Shown here piece after piece: positions 25,001 through 36,739 of a stretch of 64,000 nt of DNA. Every line of letters starts with the position of its first letter. The first letter of the stretch is position 1. Position numbers and translations under genes: made by a program. Source of the stretch: Capsaspora owczarzaki ATCC 30864. Taxonomy: Eukaryota > Opisthokonta > Filasterea. Under the pieces are notes generated by a model. The model was not told the DNA's origin, did not search any database, and worked only from the letters and a program-made list of their open reading frames with translations. The stretch covers positions 2,874,063 through 2,938,062 of the forward strand of contig NW_011887292.1 in NCBI RefSeq assembly GCF_000151315.2. The letters run 5' to 3'.

Positions 25001-28000
25001 AGCTCTGGAAGGCCTGGGCCGGAGTCGGCTTTGCTGTGAGAAATGACTCTTCCGAAGGGATGCGAGCAAGCGACGAGCGTCGCTTGGACCGCTCGTCGGC
25101 AGCACCGGCGGCAGTCGCCGTGAACACGACCGAGGAAACATCGACGGTGGGCTCGTTCTGCCGAATAATATCCTCGAGCGACTGCTTGGAGCCGGCGCGT
25201 TGGGACTTGACTGTGTCCAAGATTCGCGAGCCAGCACGTCCTCTCAGTAGCGAGGGGCTGCCCGCAGGAACCGGCGAGCCGCCATCATCGTGGTGGGTCA
25301 CCTCAAACACGGGAACAGAGGCATGTGCAATGGTATAACCCTTCCGCATGGTGGAACGCTTGCCCGAAAAGGGCGAACCAGGCGTTGGAGGTGCAGCAGA
25401 AGCAGAAGTAGAGGCAGACGAAGTCGTGGTCGCTCCGGCAGCGGCGGATGGCGGCGTGGTAGAAAGCGCGGTTGCAGACTTGCTGGAGGCACTGCCAGGA
25501 CCAGAGCCTGAGCCGCTCTCAGGAGAAACAAAGGCAGAGCCAGCAGGAGGGATGACGACCGTGGGACCAGCGTGCGATCGGTTGGCTCGAGCCAATGATG
25601 ACGCGCTGGCTCTCGGTGCCAGCGTACGCGATTGGACACGGGGCGGCGAATACACATTGGACCCTTCGTGGACACCGGGATCTGCATCCGTGTTGCGGAC
25701 AAACATGGACTGGCTGCGGCTGGAGCGCGTGTCGTCCAGCTGAAACAAGTGTTCGTCATCGTCCTCATCAATGGCTGGCTGAGTGGTCAGGCGACTGGCA
25801 CTGACAGGTGGGTGTCCGCTAGGGGCAGATTGGTGCCGCGCTGGTAAAGGCGCAGACTCGTCGACGGACGTGTTGGAGCCAACCGATGTGGCCGAGCCGC
25901 TCCCAACAAGAGCGCCTGGCTGCGGAACGCCAAGGAAGGACGAGGTGGATCCACTGGGCGAGGCGTGGGACGATGGCTGATGCTGCAGCAGCAAATGCTG
26001 ATGTTGGCGCGTCTGAATGGCAGCAGCATGCTCTTCCCTGTGGAGTCGCATGGCAATGTACGTGGCAAGACGGGAACAGGGCGCAAAGATGAAAACCAGC
26101 TTGGTCAACAGCTGCTCCACGTCTCCGCTGCCAGGGCGAAGGTAGGCCTTGCTCATGCGATGCAACTCGAGGTACTCTTGCACCTGCCGCATCAACAAGG
26201 ATGCGCGACCACGGCGAAGCTTTGCAATATCGCACATCAGAATTTCGTTGGCAACCGCCTTGATGTGCACGTACCACTCGCGTTGCGAGTTGCCAATCGT
26301 GGAAGGAGGGTAGCTCTGCGAGAGGTACTCGCCGCGTGAAGCAAGATCAAACTCGTTCACATCCAGGAGAAACAGGCGAATTTTGCGGTCTGTCTGCTCC
26401 TTGACAGATCGCAGTTCGCTGTCAAGATCGACCTCGTGAAACACGTGGCCGCCACTCAACTCTGAAGCATGGATAATGTTAGCTTCGGACACTTGCGACT
26501 CCGCCACGCCTGGAAAGAAAGAAAGATTGTGGGTAGGACTGGTTTGGTAATCGGCAAACGACTGCATGCTGTTGCTAGCCGGCAAGGCCGCGGTGCTGCT
26601 TGCCCCGGTGGCAGGATGGATGCTTTCGGCACGGCTTGGAACGAGGTTGGAGTCGATGGATGGGTCGCGTTCGTGATGACGAGGCTCTGAATCGGCCAGC
26701 AAGGTGGCACTTGCGGACAGCGGGTGTGGACTGGACAAGGTGGTGGCTTGCGGAGGCGGCGCCAAGGCGGTGAGCAGCTCGGACTGTGCTGCCACTAGAC
26801 TGAGTTCGGGCACGGCAGCCAGACTGGCCTGGTTGCTGGGAGTAGTGGTAGCCGCTGGTGGAGTCGGGCCGCCCGAATTGAGCGGGCTGGGTGGACCAGC
26901 TTGACGTTGCTGCGGCTGACTGGGTGCAGGGGACAGCGAGAGGATTGACGGACTCAGTTTTCGGTGCGAGTTTGGAGAACGCCGCCCCGAGGACGTGTTG
27001 CTACCACGGCGAGACTCGAGCCCTGTCAGCGCGGGAGGGAACTGGGGCTCCAACTGGGCCATCGATGAGGATCGAGAAGCCGACCGAACGGCATCAAAGG
27101 GGGTCTCGGAATGCGAGCCGAGCGTCGGAATCATGCTGCCAGACAGGTTTCCGGGAAGGCCAATGCTGGCAAGGGACTGTCGGCGAGAAGACGAGGCGGC
27201 GGCGATTTCGGCATTCACAAGCGTGTTTTCCACGGATTCGTGAAGGCTGGCCAGCTGCTCGTCGGCTAGCAAAATTTCCTTCGCGGCAGGGTTGTCGAGC
27301 AAAAGCGCAGTGGTGTCCTCGACGCTGAGCGACCGCAAAAACATTGAATCGTACGGAGTGCCGCCATCTCGCATGAAGAACATGTCCCCAGCCGGACTGT
27401 GCTCGCCACCTTCTTCAGAGCCTCCGTGAGTGGCCACCATGCTTCCAGCGGGGCTGCCGCTGCCGCTACTGCTGGCGTGGTGCGCTGCGAGCCACCGGCG
27501 GCGCTGCAATGCGGGAGACGACTCGCGCTTGACCGCAGGGTTGTGCTGGCGATCAAAGATGCTCACGTTCTCGCGCGACAGTCGCTTGGTCACTGTGGCG
27601 TGAGTGGGCGATCCCGCCATGGACGAGTCGTAGCTGTGCGCGGTGAAGCCCGGCGAAGAGCTCACATTGCTGCCGGGGATGTTGGTTGGGACGGAAACAA
27701 ACCGAAGTGGGCTGTCCGCCGGGGTTGCGTGAGAGTTGCTCAGCCGGCTCGAGGGGGATGGCAAGGAGGGCGAGCTGCCGCCGCCTTGCAGCAGCATTCC
27801 AGTGCTGGCCCCAAAGCTGCCCTGTCGACTGGCAAAAAAGCGAGGAGACCAGCTCGCCGTCGCCGAATGTGGTGTTGTGGGGCCCTGCGATCCAAGGCCT
27901 GGGGACGGCTCGTGGGTCGTAGCCGAGTGGGCGAAAATACCAGCATCCGCCGCAGCTGTATCAAACGAACTGCGCAAGAGCAGGGCTTCCGCCGGCAGTT

Positions 28001-29312
28001 GCTCTGAAGGTCCTTCAGACGGTTGCTGCTGGACATGGTGAGGAAGCTGGTGCTGTTGTTGTTGCTGTTGTTGTTGTTGTTGTTGTTGTTGCATTTGGTG
28101 AAGGAGGCTTTGCGCGTGCAATTGCTCCTTTAACGAACGAGAGCTTGTTGCTGCGTGCCACGTGAGTTGCCGCCCCACACTTGCTCCCGATGGACGTGCG
28201 GGTGATGACGTTGGCGCCTCCGCGCTGCTGCTGCTCGAGGGAGGATTGAGGGGAAGAGCATTGGACACGTTCGCAAATGCAGCCACCGTCATGTCTGACG
28301 GCGAGTCGGAGCTCATGGTCGGTATTATTGGTGGTAGGCCCCCCGCTACATTGTCGTCCTCGCTGTCGGTACTTGACTCGCTGGTTGGCGCCGAATGCTT
28401 GTTGAGGGTATTGTTGTTACTAGTATTGGTTGATGCTGAGCGCTTCGTCGCGCTCGTCGTGTTTGAGGCGCCAGGTCTAACTGCCGAAGGATCAACATCG
28501 GGTGTTGCCACGTTGGCACTATTGGGGTTGCTATTGCTGCTCGGCTGCTGAAGATCGAGGGAGAGGCAGTTGCTATTCCTCCTACTTGAATTGCGCCGTG
28601 ACACCGCAGCGCTGCCGCTCCGGGAGAGTGTATCGGACATGCTTGATCGGAAAGGGCCGCGCAACACGGCATCAAGTGCCAGCTGGCCGGAAGCGTTACT
28701 GCCGTCGGCCGGCTCGGCGACAATCGAACGCGACCCAGAACTGGGGGTCCCGCCGTCCAAGATTGTATCGGAGGAAAAATTGCGCATTAAAAAACCGTCG
28801 CCAGTCAAGGAGCCGTGCGGCGGAGAGAGCGTCGATGGCGTTCCAGGCGAGCCCGGCGTGTGTGGACTGGACAAGAGTTCAGTGCTATGCCGCAACTTGG
28901 GCTCTTCCAGCGCATGCGACTCGTCGGTGGTTGCAATCACAGTGCTGTCGGACGATATTGCTGCTGGCGGTCGGACAGCAGTGTCGTCGGAAAGTGGTAC
29001 AAGCGGAGAGTGCAGCTGGTCGGCTGGAACGAGCAACGGCGGAACGCCAAACGGCGAGCGCCCTGCGAGCAGTTGTGCCGATGCCGCTTGTGTGGGCGAT
29101 ATTATCTCAGGACTGCTGAGAGCGTTAGATGGAAGAGCATCACTGGCGGCTGGTACCAAGGCTCTTCCGGCTACAGAATCGGGAATTGGCTCGTGCCCAG
29201 TTTCCGCAATGGACTGGACTGGCTCCGAGCTCGCGTCTTGTGGCGGTGGTGAATGCAACACGGGCGCGTCCGGCAACCCCTCAGGAGGGAAGGGCGCGGG
29301 GTCGGTGGCCAT
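20116..29312 (-). CDS. giant RIM15/IREH1/Cek1-like AGC protein kinase
   Basis: Four exons, 29312-21341, 21203-21105, 21008-20898, 20780-20116, give 2,948 residues in frame. I start at the ATG at 29312; upstream frame text is spacer. The first 1,000 residues are Ser/Ala/Gln-rich. A conserved block near 1010-1090 ([24 protein letters not shown]-like, [17 protein letters not shown]) is followed by low complexity. A C2HC-type finger near 1780 ([11 protein letters not shown]) matches plant IREH1 and fungal Rim15/Cek1. The kinase domain runs from about 2070: [28 protein letters not shown], then a roughly 375-residue insert before [10 protein letters not shown], then the C-lobe DIPWPP, HPFF..IDWDSL and the AGC tail DTSYF. 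The split activation segment is the hallmark of the Rim15/Greatwall/IREH1 group, which control nutrient-linked quiescence or mitotic phosphatase in other organisms. All catalytic residues are present, so it should be active. MAST kinases are the nearest alternative. Confidence 0.88.
22040..22092 (-). repeat. polyglutamine tract inside kinase activation-segment insert
   Basis: CAG/CAA codons (TGC/TTG on the plus strand) give about 17 Gln residues between DFG and APE. A second Gln run lies near 28048-28094 and an Asp/Asn run near 24665-24715 in the same gene. Confidence 0.85.
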
Positions 29313-30454
29313 GCTGGTTTTCCCACAAAGAGCGAAAACACGCTGATTGGACAGTCTTTCGAAAAAGACGCAACTAGAATGGCAGGACCGAGCGACTGTC
29401 GAAAGTAGGCTCTGTGGGGGGGGTTGGATGTAAGCTTGGGCGAACGCTGACACGCAGGAATGTGAGGACTGCGAAAGTAGCACACACACCAAAAAAAAAA
29501 AAAAAAAAAATAAGGCAAAATAAGGGCAAGTGAGAAACTGTTGCAACGTCGAGGGGAAGGGGAGGGGCGTGCGAATCAATGGAGGAGACAAAATGCATGT
29601 AGAGTCGATTCGGAGAGAAAGAGAGAAGACTGAGGAAGGGGGAAGCGAGAGAAGTGGGACGAGGGAAACACTGTGCGGAAATGATGACCGACGGCACAAT
29701 CCGCGCCCTGACAATGAAACAATGACACACGACAGTCTCTCGAGGCCGCAACGGAACTGTTCGATCGCGAGTGCAATATCAATAAAGATCCGCGTCGAGC
29801 AGGCGAAGCAGGAGGTCGGGGGGGGGGTCAAGGGCGAAGGACGGGTTGCGTGGGCGGAGGACCTGAAGGTGTCAAAGTCCCCAGCCAGAGTGGAGCGATC
29901 GCTGGCTCGAGAAGAACAACGAGCTCGAGGTTTTCAGAAAAACCATCTGCAAGCGTCCTCCCCGCTTCACAACAACAACAACACAACAAGAGGTGATGTG
30001 TGACAGCGCGCCAGAATGCCCTCTGTTTTTGAGGGTTTTTTACGTCCGTCAACTTGAAAAGGCAAGCGGCACATCCGCCAAAGCACCATGCCAACGCCTC
30101 GTCCAAGCGAGCCATCCAAGCAACTGGCATCGATAAACAGGTTGGACGCGTGGCTGACACGTCAGACCAGCAAGAGTGATGATGACACGCTGCTCATGCC
30201 TTGTAATAGTCGCGCGTTTGGTTTTCGCGGTTTTTTTTTTCCTCGCTCTTCCTGCGAATTTGTTCTTTTTGGGGGGAGAGCGCCGTCCAGCCCCGCCCTC
30301 TCCTTTTAAGCAAACAAAGCATGAGCTTGTTCGCTTGCGAGAGTGTGGGAGGGTGCGTGGAGTGGCTGCTCGCGGCAAAACGTGATCATCATCAACTGAT
30401 ATCGCACACACACTTTTCGCAAAAATAAAAAATAAATGTTAAAAATAAAAAACT

Positions 30455-30490
<36 letters not shown>

Positions 30491-31042
30491 GGCAGCACTG
30501 CGGGTCGTCAATGTTCAGCCACGACGACGAGAGCAGCAGCGTGTGACATGTGCTCAGTAGCATGGATGTTCCACACCCTTGCATGTGCAAATCGTCGCTC
30601 ACAACGCCAGGCAGGCGAGGGCGCAAGCGCAGCAGCAGAGGTGGTGTCCATATGCAACGATTGATTGCTCATTTCCGCGCCTTGCGCCCTGCACACGGGC
30701 CCTGCACACATGCTGGTGCTGGGGCCGTAGGATGGTGTCTCGTGCATTCAAGGGGTTGGAAGCACTGCCAAGAAGCGTCGCCTTTGTCCAGCAGAGCGAA
30801 AAGTCGCATCCAAAATAATAAATAATAATAAAAAATAATAATAAAAAAAGCACAAGTCATCGTGCGTGTCGGGCTGAGGGTGGTTTATTCTCGCGCCCTG
30901 CCAGCCGTCGACGCAATGAGGCTGGTGGGACGAAGGTGAAACATGACCCCCGCCGTCCGCCAAGGCACCAGCACGCGAGTGCTTCGCGCTGGAAAGCACC
31001 GAAGCCGTGGTTCCGTTCATTCAGCCACGACAGAACGCTTCG

Positions 31043-31078
<36 letters not shown>

Positions 31079-31719
31079 GCTGGACCAAGGCTTCTTTCCC
31101 CCACCCCTTGGCCCCCACACCAAAGCATGGCTGCCAGTGTGGCTGCTCTCTCATTCGCCATCGAAACGCCCTCCTCCCAAACAAACGAGGCTGCACGAAC
31201 GCCAAAACGAGTTGTTGGTTCGCTTTGCTTTGGCTGGACAATCAATACAAAATAATAATAATAAATAATAAAAAATAAAAAAGCGAACGAGCAACAGAAC
31301 CTCACGCGCTCTGACTCTCTTGCCTTGCCCCCCCCCCCGTCGCTGCTGCGCCTGTGGCTGACTCTGCGAAACGAGACGGGGCACGACGAGCGGCAGTCCC
31401 TCTCCAACCACCACCAGCAACCCCTCCAAGTCGACGTCTGGTCGAGATCAAACTGCTGGACGGTGAAGCGAACTCAAGGGGGAAACGAAAAGCCCGCGAG
31501 TTCGCCTCCCGCTTGCCACTTCTGCACTGACAACGGCAGCCCAAACCGCCACATCAAAAAGTACCTGTCGCTGTATAAGCTCACCTTGTTTTGAGTTAAC
31601 AATCAGACAAAACGAAATGCAAACGAAATGCAGATGCAAATGAAGAAAAAAAAAAAAAAAAAAAAAGACTGAATGGAAAAAAAATCCAGTCTTAGTTGCA
31701 ATACAAATCCAGCACAAAG
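29313..31719. other. 2.4 kb divergent spacer, kinase (-) and SGF29 (+)
   Basis: No protein gene is supported. GC-rich blocks of 150-300 bases (around 30500-30790, 30860-31020, 31080-31240) alternate with A/T-only stretches rich in TAA/AAT (30421-30450, 30817-30850, 31245-31280) and homopolymers (30459-30489, 31045-31078, 31649-31668). A short inverted repeat, CCAGCC..GGCTGG, sits near 30900-30930. This must hold the promoters and leaders of both genes and is the longest spacer here; an unrecognised structural RNA is possible but unproven. Confidence 0.4.
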
Positions 31720-33442
31720 ATGCTCCTGTCGCTGTCGACGCGGAATGGAGCCGCACCTGCATCTCGGGGGCAGTCGACGTCGCCATCAGCACCACCACCA
31801 CCGTCAGCATCAGCGTCAGCATCATCATCGTCGTCGTCGTCGGCAGGGTCAACTCCTGGAGCAGCATTGACGAGCAGCAATGGGAAACCAGCCACTCCAG
31901 CAAGCACTGAAACGAGAAGCCGAATCGCACTGCCCGCCACTGCAGTCGAGCTCGGGAACATTCGGCTATTGCTTGTCAAGACTGAAAGTGCTCAACAAGC
32001 GTTCGCCACGTCCACGGCGCAGACAGCTCAAGCGCACTCTGCCTTGCGCGCTGGTCAACAAGGTCTCGCCCTTCTCCCCCTTCGCGTTTTCTACGTGGAT
32101 GCCAATACCAAATTCTGTCATGTCGATGATTGTGGTCTGACGTTGATCATTGTTTTTTCATGTCATCTTTGGGTTGTGCTTTGCAGAGCAAACCCCAGAA
32201 TTTTGGAACCAGCTCCAGCAGCTGTACGCCACCAACGTTGCCAAGTCTGCCGCTCAACTCCAGTGAGTGTGATGACCCTCTCCTCATGTGAGAAACGATC
32301 GCCTGATGTGCCTACTAATCTGCCCTTGCTCATAGGACACTGCGGGATGTTCAATCGCGACTTCGAGCAGTCATTGATGTCAAACGCAACCGCATTCGTG
32401 AGAAGCACTGTCGCACAGATCATGGACCCCAGAGTGCGGCGGTGATGGTTTTTGCTCATGGAATCGTCACCGTTTCTTTGTGGTTGCTGCATGCAATGAT
32501 ATGCGCGCGTGTGTGGTAGGAGAAACGCAACTTGCAGCCCTGCACTCGGCCGACGTGGGGAAACGCACCAAGCGGCGATCGTCCGTCATTAACTCTATTG
32601 TTGGCTACTTGCCAACCTGGAGAGGTAGCAGGTAAGAGTTTTGGCGTGCTGCACGTTGGTGATGGTTTGAATACTAATCTCGCCGCCATGTTCTTTGCAG
32701 CTCTGTACTCCCGCCGCGAGTCGGCTGTGTTGCCCCGGACATTGCATATCGTGTTCCTAATGGAGAACAGGTGTGCAGCCCAAAGCGGTGAGAAACAAAG
32801 CTGGCAGCAACCGTGTTTTCTGACGGTTGTTCTGATTTTGCAGGTTGCGGCGTACAATGCAGCAGTCGAAGAACCAGACGATCGCTGGATTCTCGCCACT
32901 GTCGTCAACTCGGATAGCCAGCAGTATGAAGTAGAAGACATTGTTGAGGATGTCAACGTCGACACGAGTCAAACGTAAGACGAGCTCGCGCGTCTCGATG
33001 ACTTTACCGTCCTTCGCTCATGCTTGCTTTGGTACGAACCCGCTCCCAACATCAGTCGGCATTGGCTCCCGGCAAAATGCATTGTCGCCCTTCCTACCTG
33101 GCAGCCGGAGCCTCACCGTCACGAAGCATTCATATCGAAAGGCACCCACGTCATGGCCCTCTATCCCCAAACAACCTGCTTTTATCCCGCCGTCGTATTT
33201 TCACCGCCAACCGAAGTAAGGATGGTAGTTGTTTGGAGTCGTTTGGGTGTTGTCAACAATCAGGACGTCGCACGCCACACCTCACCGCGTTGTCTCCTAT
33301 TCATTCTCTTGATTCCCTTGCTCATCAGACTCGGAGAGACTATTTACTGAATTTTAGCGATGACGAAGATGTCGACGGCACCACACCCGAGCGCGAGGTC
33401 TCAGTCAAATTTGTCCTTTCTGCGCGACCTCCACCAGTGTAA
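31720..33442 (+). CDS. SGF29: SAGA-associated factor 29, tandem Tudor
   Basis: Eight exons: 31720-32062, 32187-32262, 32336-32397, 32520-32631, 32701-32770, 32844-32974, 33056-33215, 33329-33442. The sum is 355 residues in frame. An Ala/Ser/Thr-rich N-terminus and a short helical part (FWNQLQQLYATNV, LRAVIDVKRNRIR) precede two Tudor folds. The first contains VAAYNAAVEEPDDRWILATVV and YEVEDI; the second contains HVMALYPQTTCFYPAVVFSPP and YLLNFSDDEDVDG. The LYPQTTCFY string is diagnostic of SGF29, which reads histone H3K4me2/3 for the SAGA and ATAC acetyltransferase complexes in the nucleus. The exon 1 donor reads gtctcg, weaker than its neighbours but required by frame. It is convergent with the V-ATPase B gene 296 bases away. 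Confidence 0.92.
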
Positions 33443-33738
33443 AATTCATGAACAACGTTGTACTCGGATGGAGAAAAAAAAAACAATGTTTTTTTGGTAC
33501 TTTGGAAGACACGCTTCAGCTGGCCCGGAGCAGAAAAACAAATCAAACATAAAACAAACAAAACACAAAACACAGGCATCAGAGAAAAATCGCATCCTTC
33601 CAAAAGCATAACAAGAGAAAGTCAAACAAGAAGCAACAAAAAGGGGTGGAAGGGTCGAAAAACAACAAAAGCTGACAGAAGAAAAAAAAAAAAGGAAAGG
33701 GGGAAACAAAAAAAAAAAATAGAATGGGACGTGTTGTT

Positions 33739-35256
33739 TTAACGAGCGTTGACGCGGGAATCGCGGGCATAGAACTCGTTGATGACCTTCTCGGGGATGC
33801 GCTTGAGCAACTCCTTGGGGAAGATACGGAGCAGATTCCATCCAATCTCGAGCGAGTCGAAAATGGTGCGGCCGTCGTAAGGGCCCTGAGCAATGAAGCC
33901 CTTCTCGAACTTTTCGAGGAACTCGAGGTAGAGCAAATCTTCCGAGGTCAAGGCTTCCTCACCGACGACAGCCTTCATGGCCTGGGCGTCCTTGCCAATG
34001 GCATAGTTCATGTACAGCTGGTTGGACACGTCCGAGTGGTCGTGGCGGGTCATGCCTTCACCGATAGCGGACTTCATCAGACGCGAAAGCGATGGCAAGA
34101 CGTTGATCGGCGGGTAGATCTGACGGTTGTGCAGCTGACGATCAACGTAAATCTGGCCCTCGGTAATGTAGCCCGTAAGATCGGGAATGGGGTGGGTAAT
34201 ATCGTCGTTGGGCATGGTAAGAATGGGGATTTGGGTGATGGAGCCGTTGCGGCCCTGGACACGACCGGCACGCTCGTAGATGGTGGCCAAATCAGTGTAC
34301 ATGTAACCGGGGAAACCACGGCGACCGGGGACTTCCTCACGAGCGGCCGAGACCTCACGAAGAGCCTCAGCGTACGAGGACATGTCTGTCAGAATGACGA
34401 GCACGTGCTTCTCGCATTGGTAGGCATAGTACTCGGCGGTGGTAAGAGCGAGACGCGGGGTGATGATGCGCTCGATGGTGGGGTCGTTGGCGAGGTTGAG
34501 GAAGAGGGTCGTTCGCTCCATCGAGCCGTTCTCCTCGAAATCTTGCTTGAAGAAGCGGGCAGTCTCCATGTTGACACCCATGGCGGCGAAGACAATGGCA
34601 AAGTTGTCCTCGTGGTCGTCGACGACGCCCTTTTTGACATCAGCCTTGACAAGGCCTGCTTGGCGGCAGATTTGGGCGGCAATGTCGTTGTGGGGAAGAC
34701 CGGCAGCCGAGAAGATGGGGATCTTTTGGCCACGGGCGATCGAGTTCATCGTGTCGATGGCAGAAATACCAGTCTGGATCATTTCCTCGGGGTAGATGCG
34801 CGACCAAGGGTTGATGGGCTGACCTTGAATGTCGAGGTAGTCCTCGGCAAGCACAGCGGGGCCCTTGTCGATGGCCTTGCCGGAGCCGTTGAAGACGCGA
34901 CCAAGCATGTCCTCCGAGACGGGGATCTTGAGGACATCACCAGTGAACTCGCAGGTGGTGTTCTTGGCATCAATGCCCGAGGTGCCCTCGAAAACCTGGA
35001 CGATGGCGCGGTTTCCAGCAACCTCAAGAACCTGGCCGGCGCGCTGGGTGCCGTCAGCAAGGGTCAGGTTGACAATCTCGGCGAACTTGGGGAACTTGAC
35101 ATTGTCGAGAATGACAAGCGGGCCGTTCACACCAGACACGGTCTTGTAGACCATGCGAGGCTGGACGTTATAGTTGCGCACAGCCGCAGCGCGGTGGATG
35201 GCAGCCGCAGCCTTGGCGTCGTAAGTGGTGTTTGAGGGAGGGGCAGTGTGCACCAT
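33739..35256 (-). CDS. ATP6V1B: V-type proton ATPase subunit B
   Basis: A single coding exon of 505 residues, the normal length for the family. It matches subunit B throughout: [95 protein letters not shown], a [42 protein letters not shown] segment (given here only as a family marker) and RDHSDVSN-type C-terminal text. The nucleotide site is the degenerate, non-catalytic form typical of B subunits (SAAGLPHN in place of a Walker A). B subunits alternate with A in the V1 ring that acidifies endosomes and vacuoles. Strong codon bias (GTC, ATC, AAG endings) suggests high expression. The ATG is followed by [12 protein letters not shown] just before the ATG suggests a leader intron in the upstream T/A-rich DNA. 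Confidence 0.97.
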   Translation of the reverse strand: MVHTAPPSNTTYDAKAAAAIHRAAAVRNYNVQPRMVYKTVSGVNGPLVILDNVKFPKFAEIVNLTLADGTQRAGQVLEVAGNRAIVQVFEGTSGIDAKNTTCEFTGDVLKIPVSEDMLGRVFNGSGKAIDKGPAVLAEDYLDIQGQPINPWSRIYPEEMIQTGISAIDTMNSIARGQKIPIFSAAGLPHNDIAAQICRQAGLVKADVKKGVVDDHEDNFAIVFAAMGVNMETARFFKQDFEENGSMERTTLFLNLANDPTIERIITPRLALTTAEYYAYQCEKHVLVILTDMSSYAEALREVSAAREEVPGRRGFPGYMYTDLATIYERAGRVQGRNGSITQIPILTMPNDDITHPIPDLTGYITEGQIYVDRQLHNRQIYPPINVLPSLSRLMKSAIGEGMTRHDHSDVSNQLYMNYAIGKDAQAMKAVVGEEALTSEDLLYLEFLEKFEKGFIAQGPYDGRTIFDSLEIGWNLLRIFPKELLKRIPEKVINEFYARDSRVNAR

Positions 35257-35963
35257 GGTCTAAGCAGGAGAAAAAAAAAAGGGGGAGCCAAAAAAAAAAA
35301 AAAAAATGAGCACGGATTGGGTTTGGATGAGTTGATGGTTTGGATGAGCATGAGATGCAGAGAAGGGAGAGTGCGCACTGTGTGTGTTTCATCAGGCAGG
35401 GGTGTTTGGAGCGTGGCGCGTGGGACTGCGTGCATGGTGCGTGATTGTCAGCGAGATGGGATTTGGGGGGAAAAAAGCAGGGATCGTTTTTTTTTTTTCT
35501 TTTCGTTTTTTTTTTTTTCTTCTTCTGCTTCTTTGTGAAAGAGTTTGATGGCGATTGGATTGCTTTGGTTTCGATCAAGTCACTCGAGCGTTTGCCACTT
35601 TCGAGACAGGGTCGTGAAAGTTCGGTCCCCAAACTCAACCAGACTGAGACAATTCGTGGGGGAAAAGTCGTCCCAGAAAAAAAAAAAAAAAAAAAAAGTG
35701 GGGAAAAAAAAAAAGAAGGGAAAAAAATCAATCACTACTCCACATGACTGAAGCAACCAAAAAAAAAAAAAAAAAAAGTTTGTACGTTGGCGATCAGAAG
35801 GCAGGAAGCAACGGCTGCTGTCCACGTCGACCAAAAGGGTGCAAGTTAGAGCCCATAGGACTGGTTGTCACGATCTGTCGCCTGCTCTGCAGCTGTTCAG
35901 CACAATCAACAACGGAAGCAGAGCACAACCAACAAGAAAAAATCAAACAAAAAAAAACTCGTT

Positions 35964-35994
<31 letters not shown>

Positions 35995-36739
35995 GAAAGC
36001 GCACGAGGTCTTTTTTTGAAGCGCTTTTTTTTTCTTTTTCTTTTTCTTTTTTCTTTGACTCGAGTTGTTGAGGCGCTTTGGCCGCTTCTATCTTCATTCA
36101 ACGGTTGCACTGCACCACAAGCACCAGCTGAAAGCAGTGGAACGTATGCAGCACGCAGTCGCAGAGCCAACGATCGCCGAACTGGATGCAGGCAAAAAAA
36201 AAAAAAAAAAAAAAAAGTGGGAATCGTTCGCCTTTGGTAGGATGCCAACCGCTGCAGGTAGCTGAGCGTAAGAAGAGTAGTAGTAGTAATAGTAGTCGTA
36301 TGGGCCGAGTCAAGCGTCGAGTCGAGGCGGAGCGGGGGGCTGGGTGGGAGAGCAAGTCAAAGAGCATTTGAGCATCATGCCCGAAATCACTCACAGACAA
36401 AAAAAAAAAAAAAAAAGGAGAATGACCTGCTATGCTCTCCTGATTCGACAGCGCACAATGAACGATTGGCATTGCTAAAGTTGTGCGACAAGAGTTACAA
36501 AACGGCGATTCCGGAGATTTCAAGCGTCTTTGTGTCGAAGAGGGGTGCAGACGATGCAATTTTTGGAGGTGCAGAGCCAGTGTGTTTCGACCTTACCCGG
36601 AACTTAACCTAGAATCGTACGAAATGTATGCGGAAGTATCGTTTACTAAGAATATAGTGAAGAATGAGGGGAAGACCGATTAGGGATGAGCCCAGTTCGT
36701 ACCACAAAGGAACAGGTTGCCTCTTTTTCTTTTCGTTAA
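35257..36739. promoter_or_regulatory. divergent spacer, V-ATPase B (-) and SAMD9-like gene (+)
   Basis: About 1.5 kb with no supported gene and at least eight A or T runs of 15-25 bases (for example near 35290, 35678, 35760, 35975, 36195, 36400). It should contain the V-ATPase leader and promoter and the SAMD9-like promoter. No named motif was identified. Confidence 0.45.

Noticed and set aside
29313-29831. N-terminal extension of the giant kinase
   Set aside because: The open frame is T-rich spacer translation (Phe runs) with no ATG-led conserved text; the ATG at 29312 fits.
33724-35235. 503-codon plus-strand frame opposite V-ATPase B
   Set aside because: Antisense shadow caused by strong codon bias in the V-ATPase gene.
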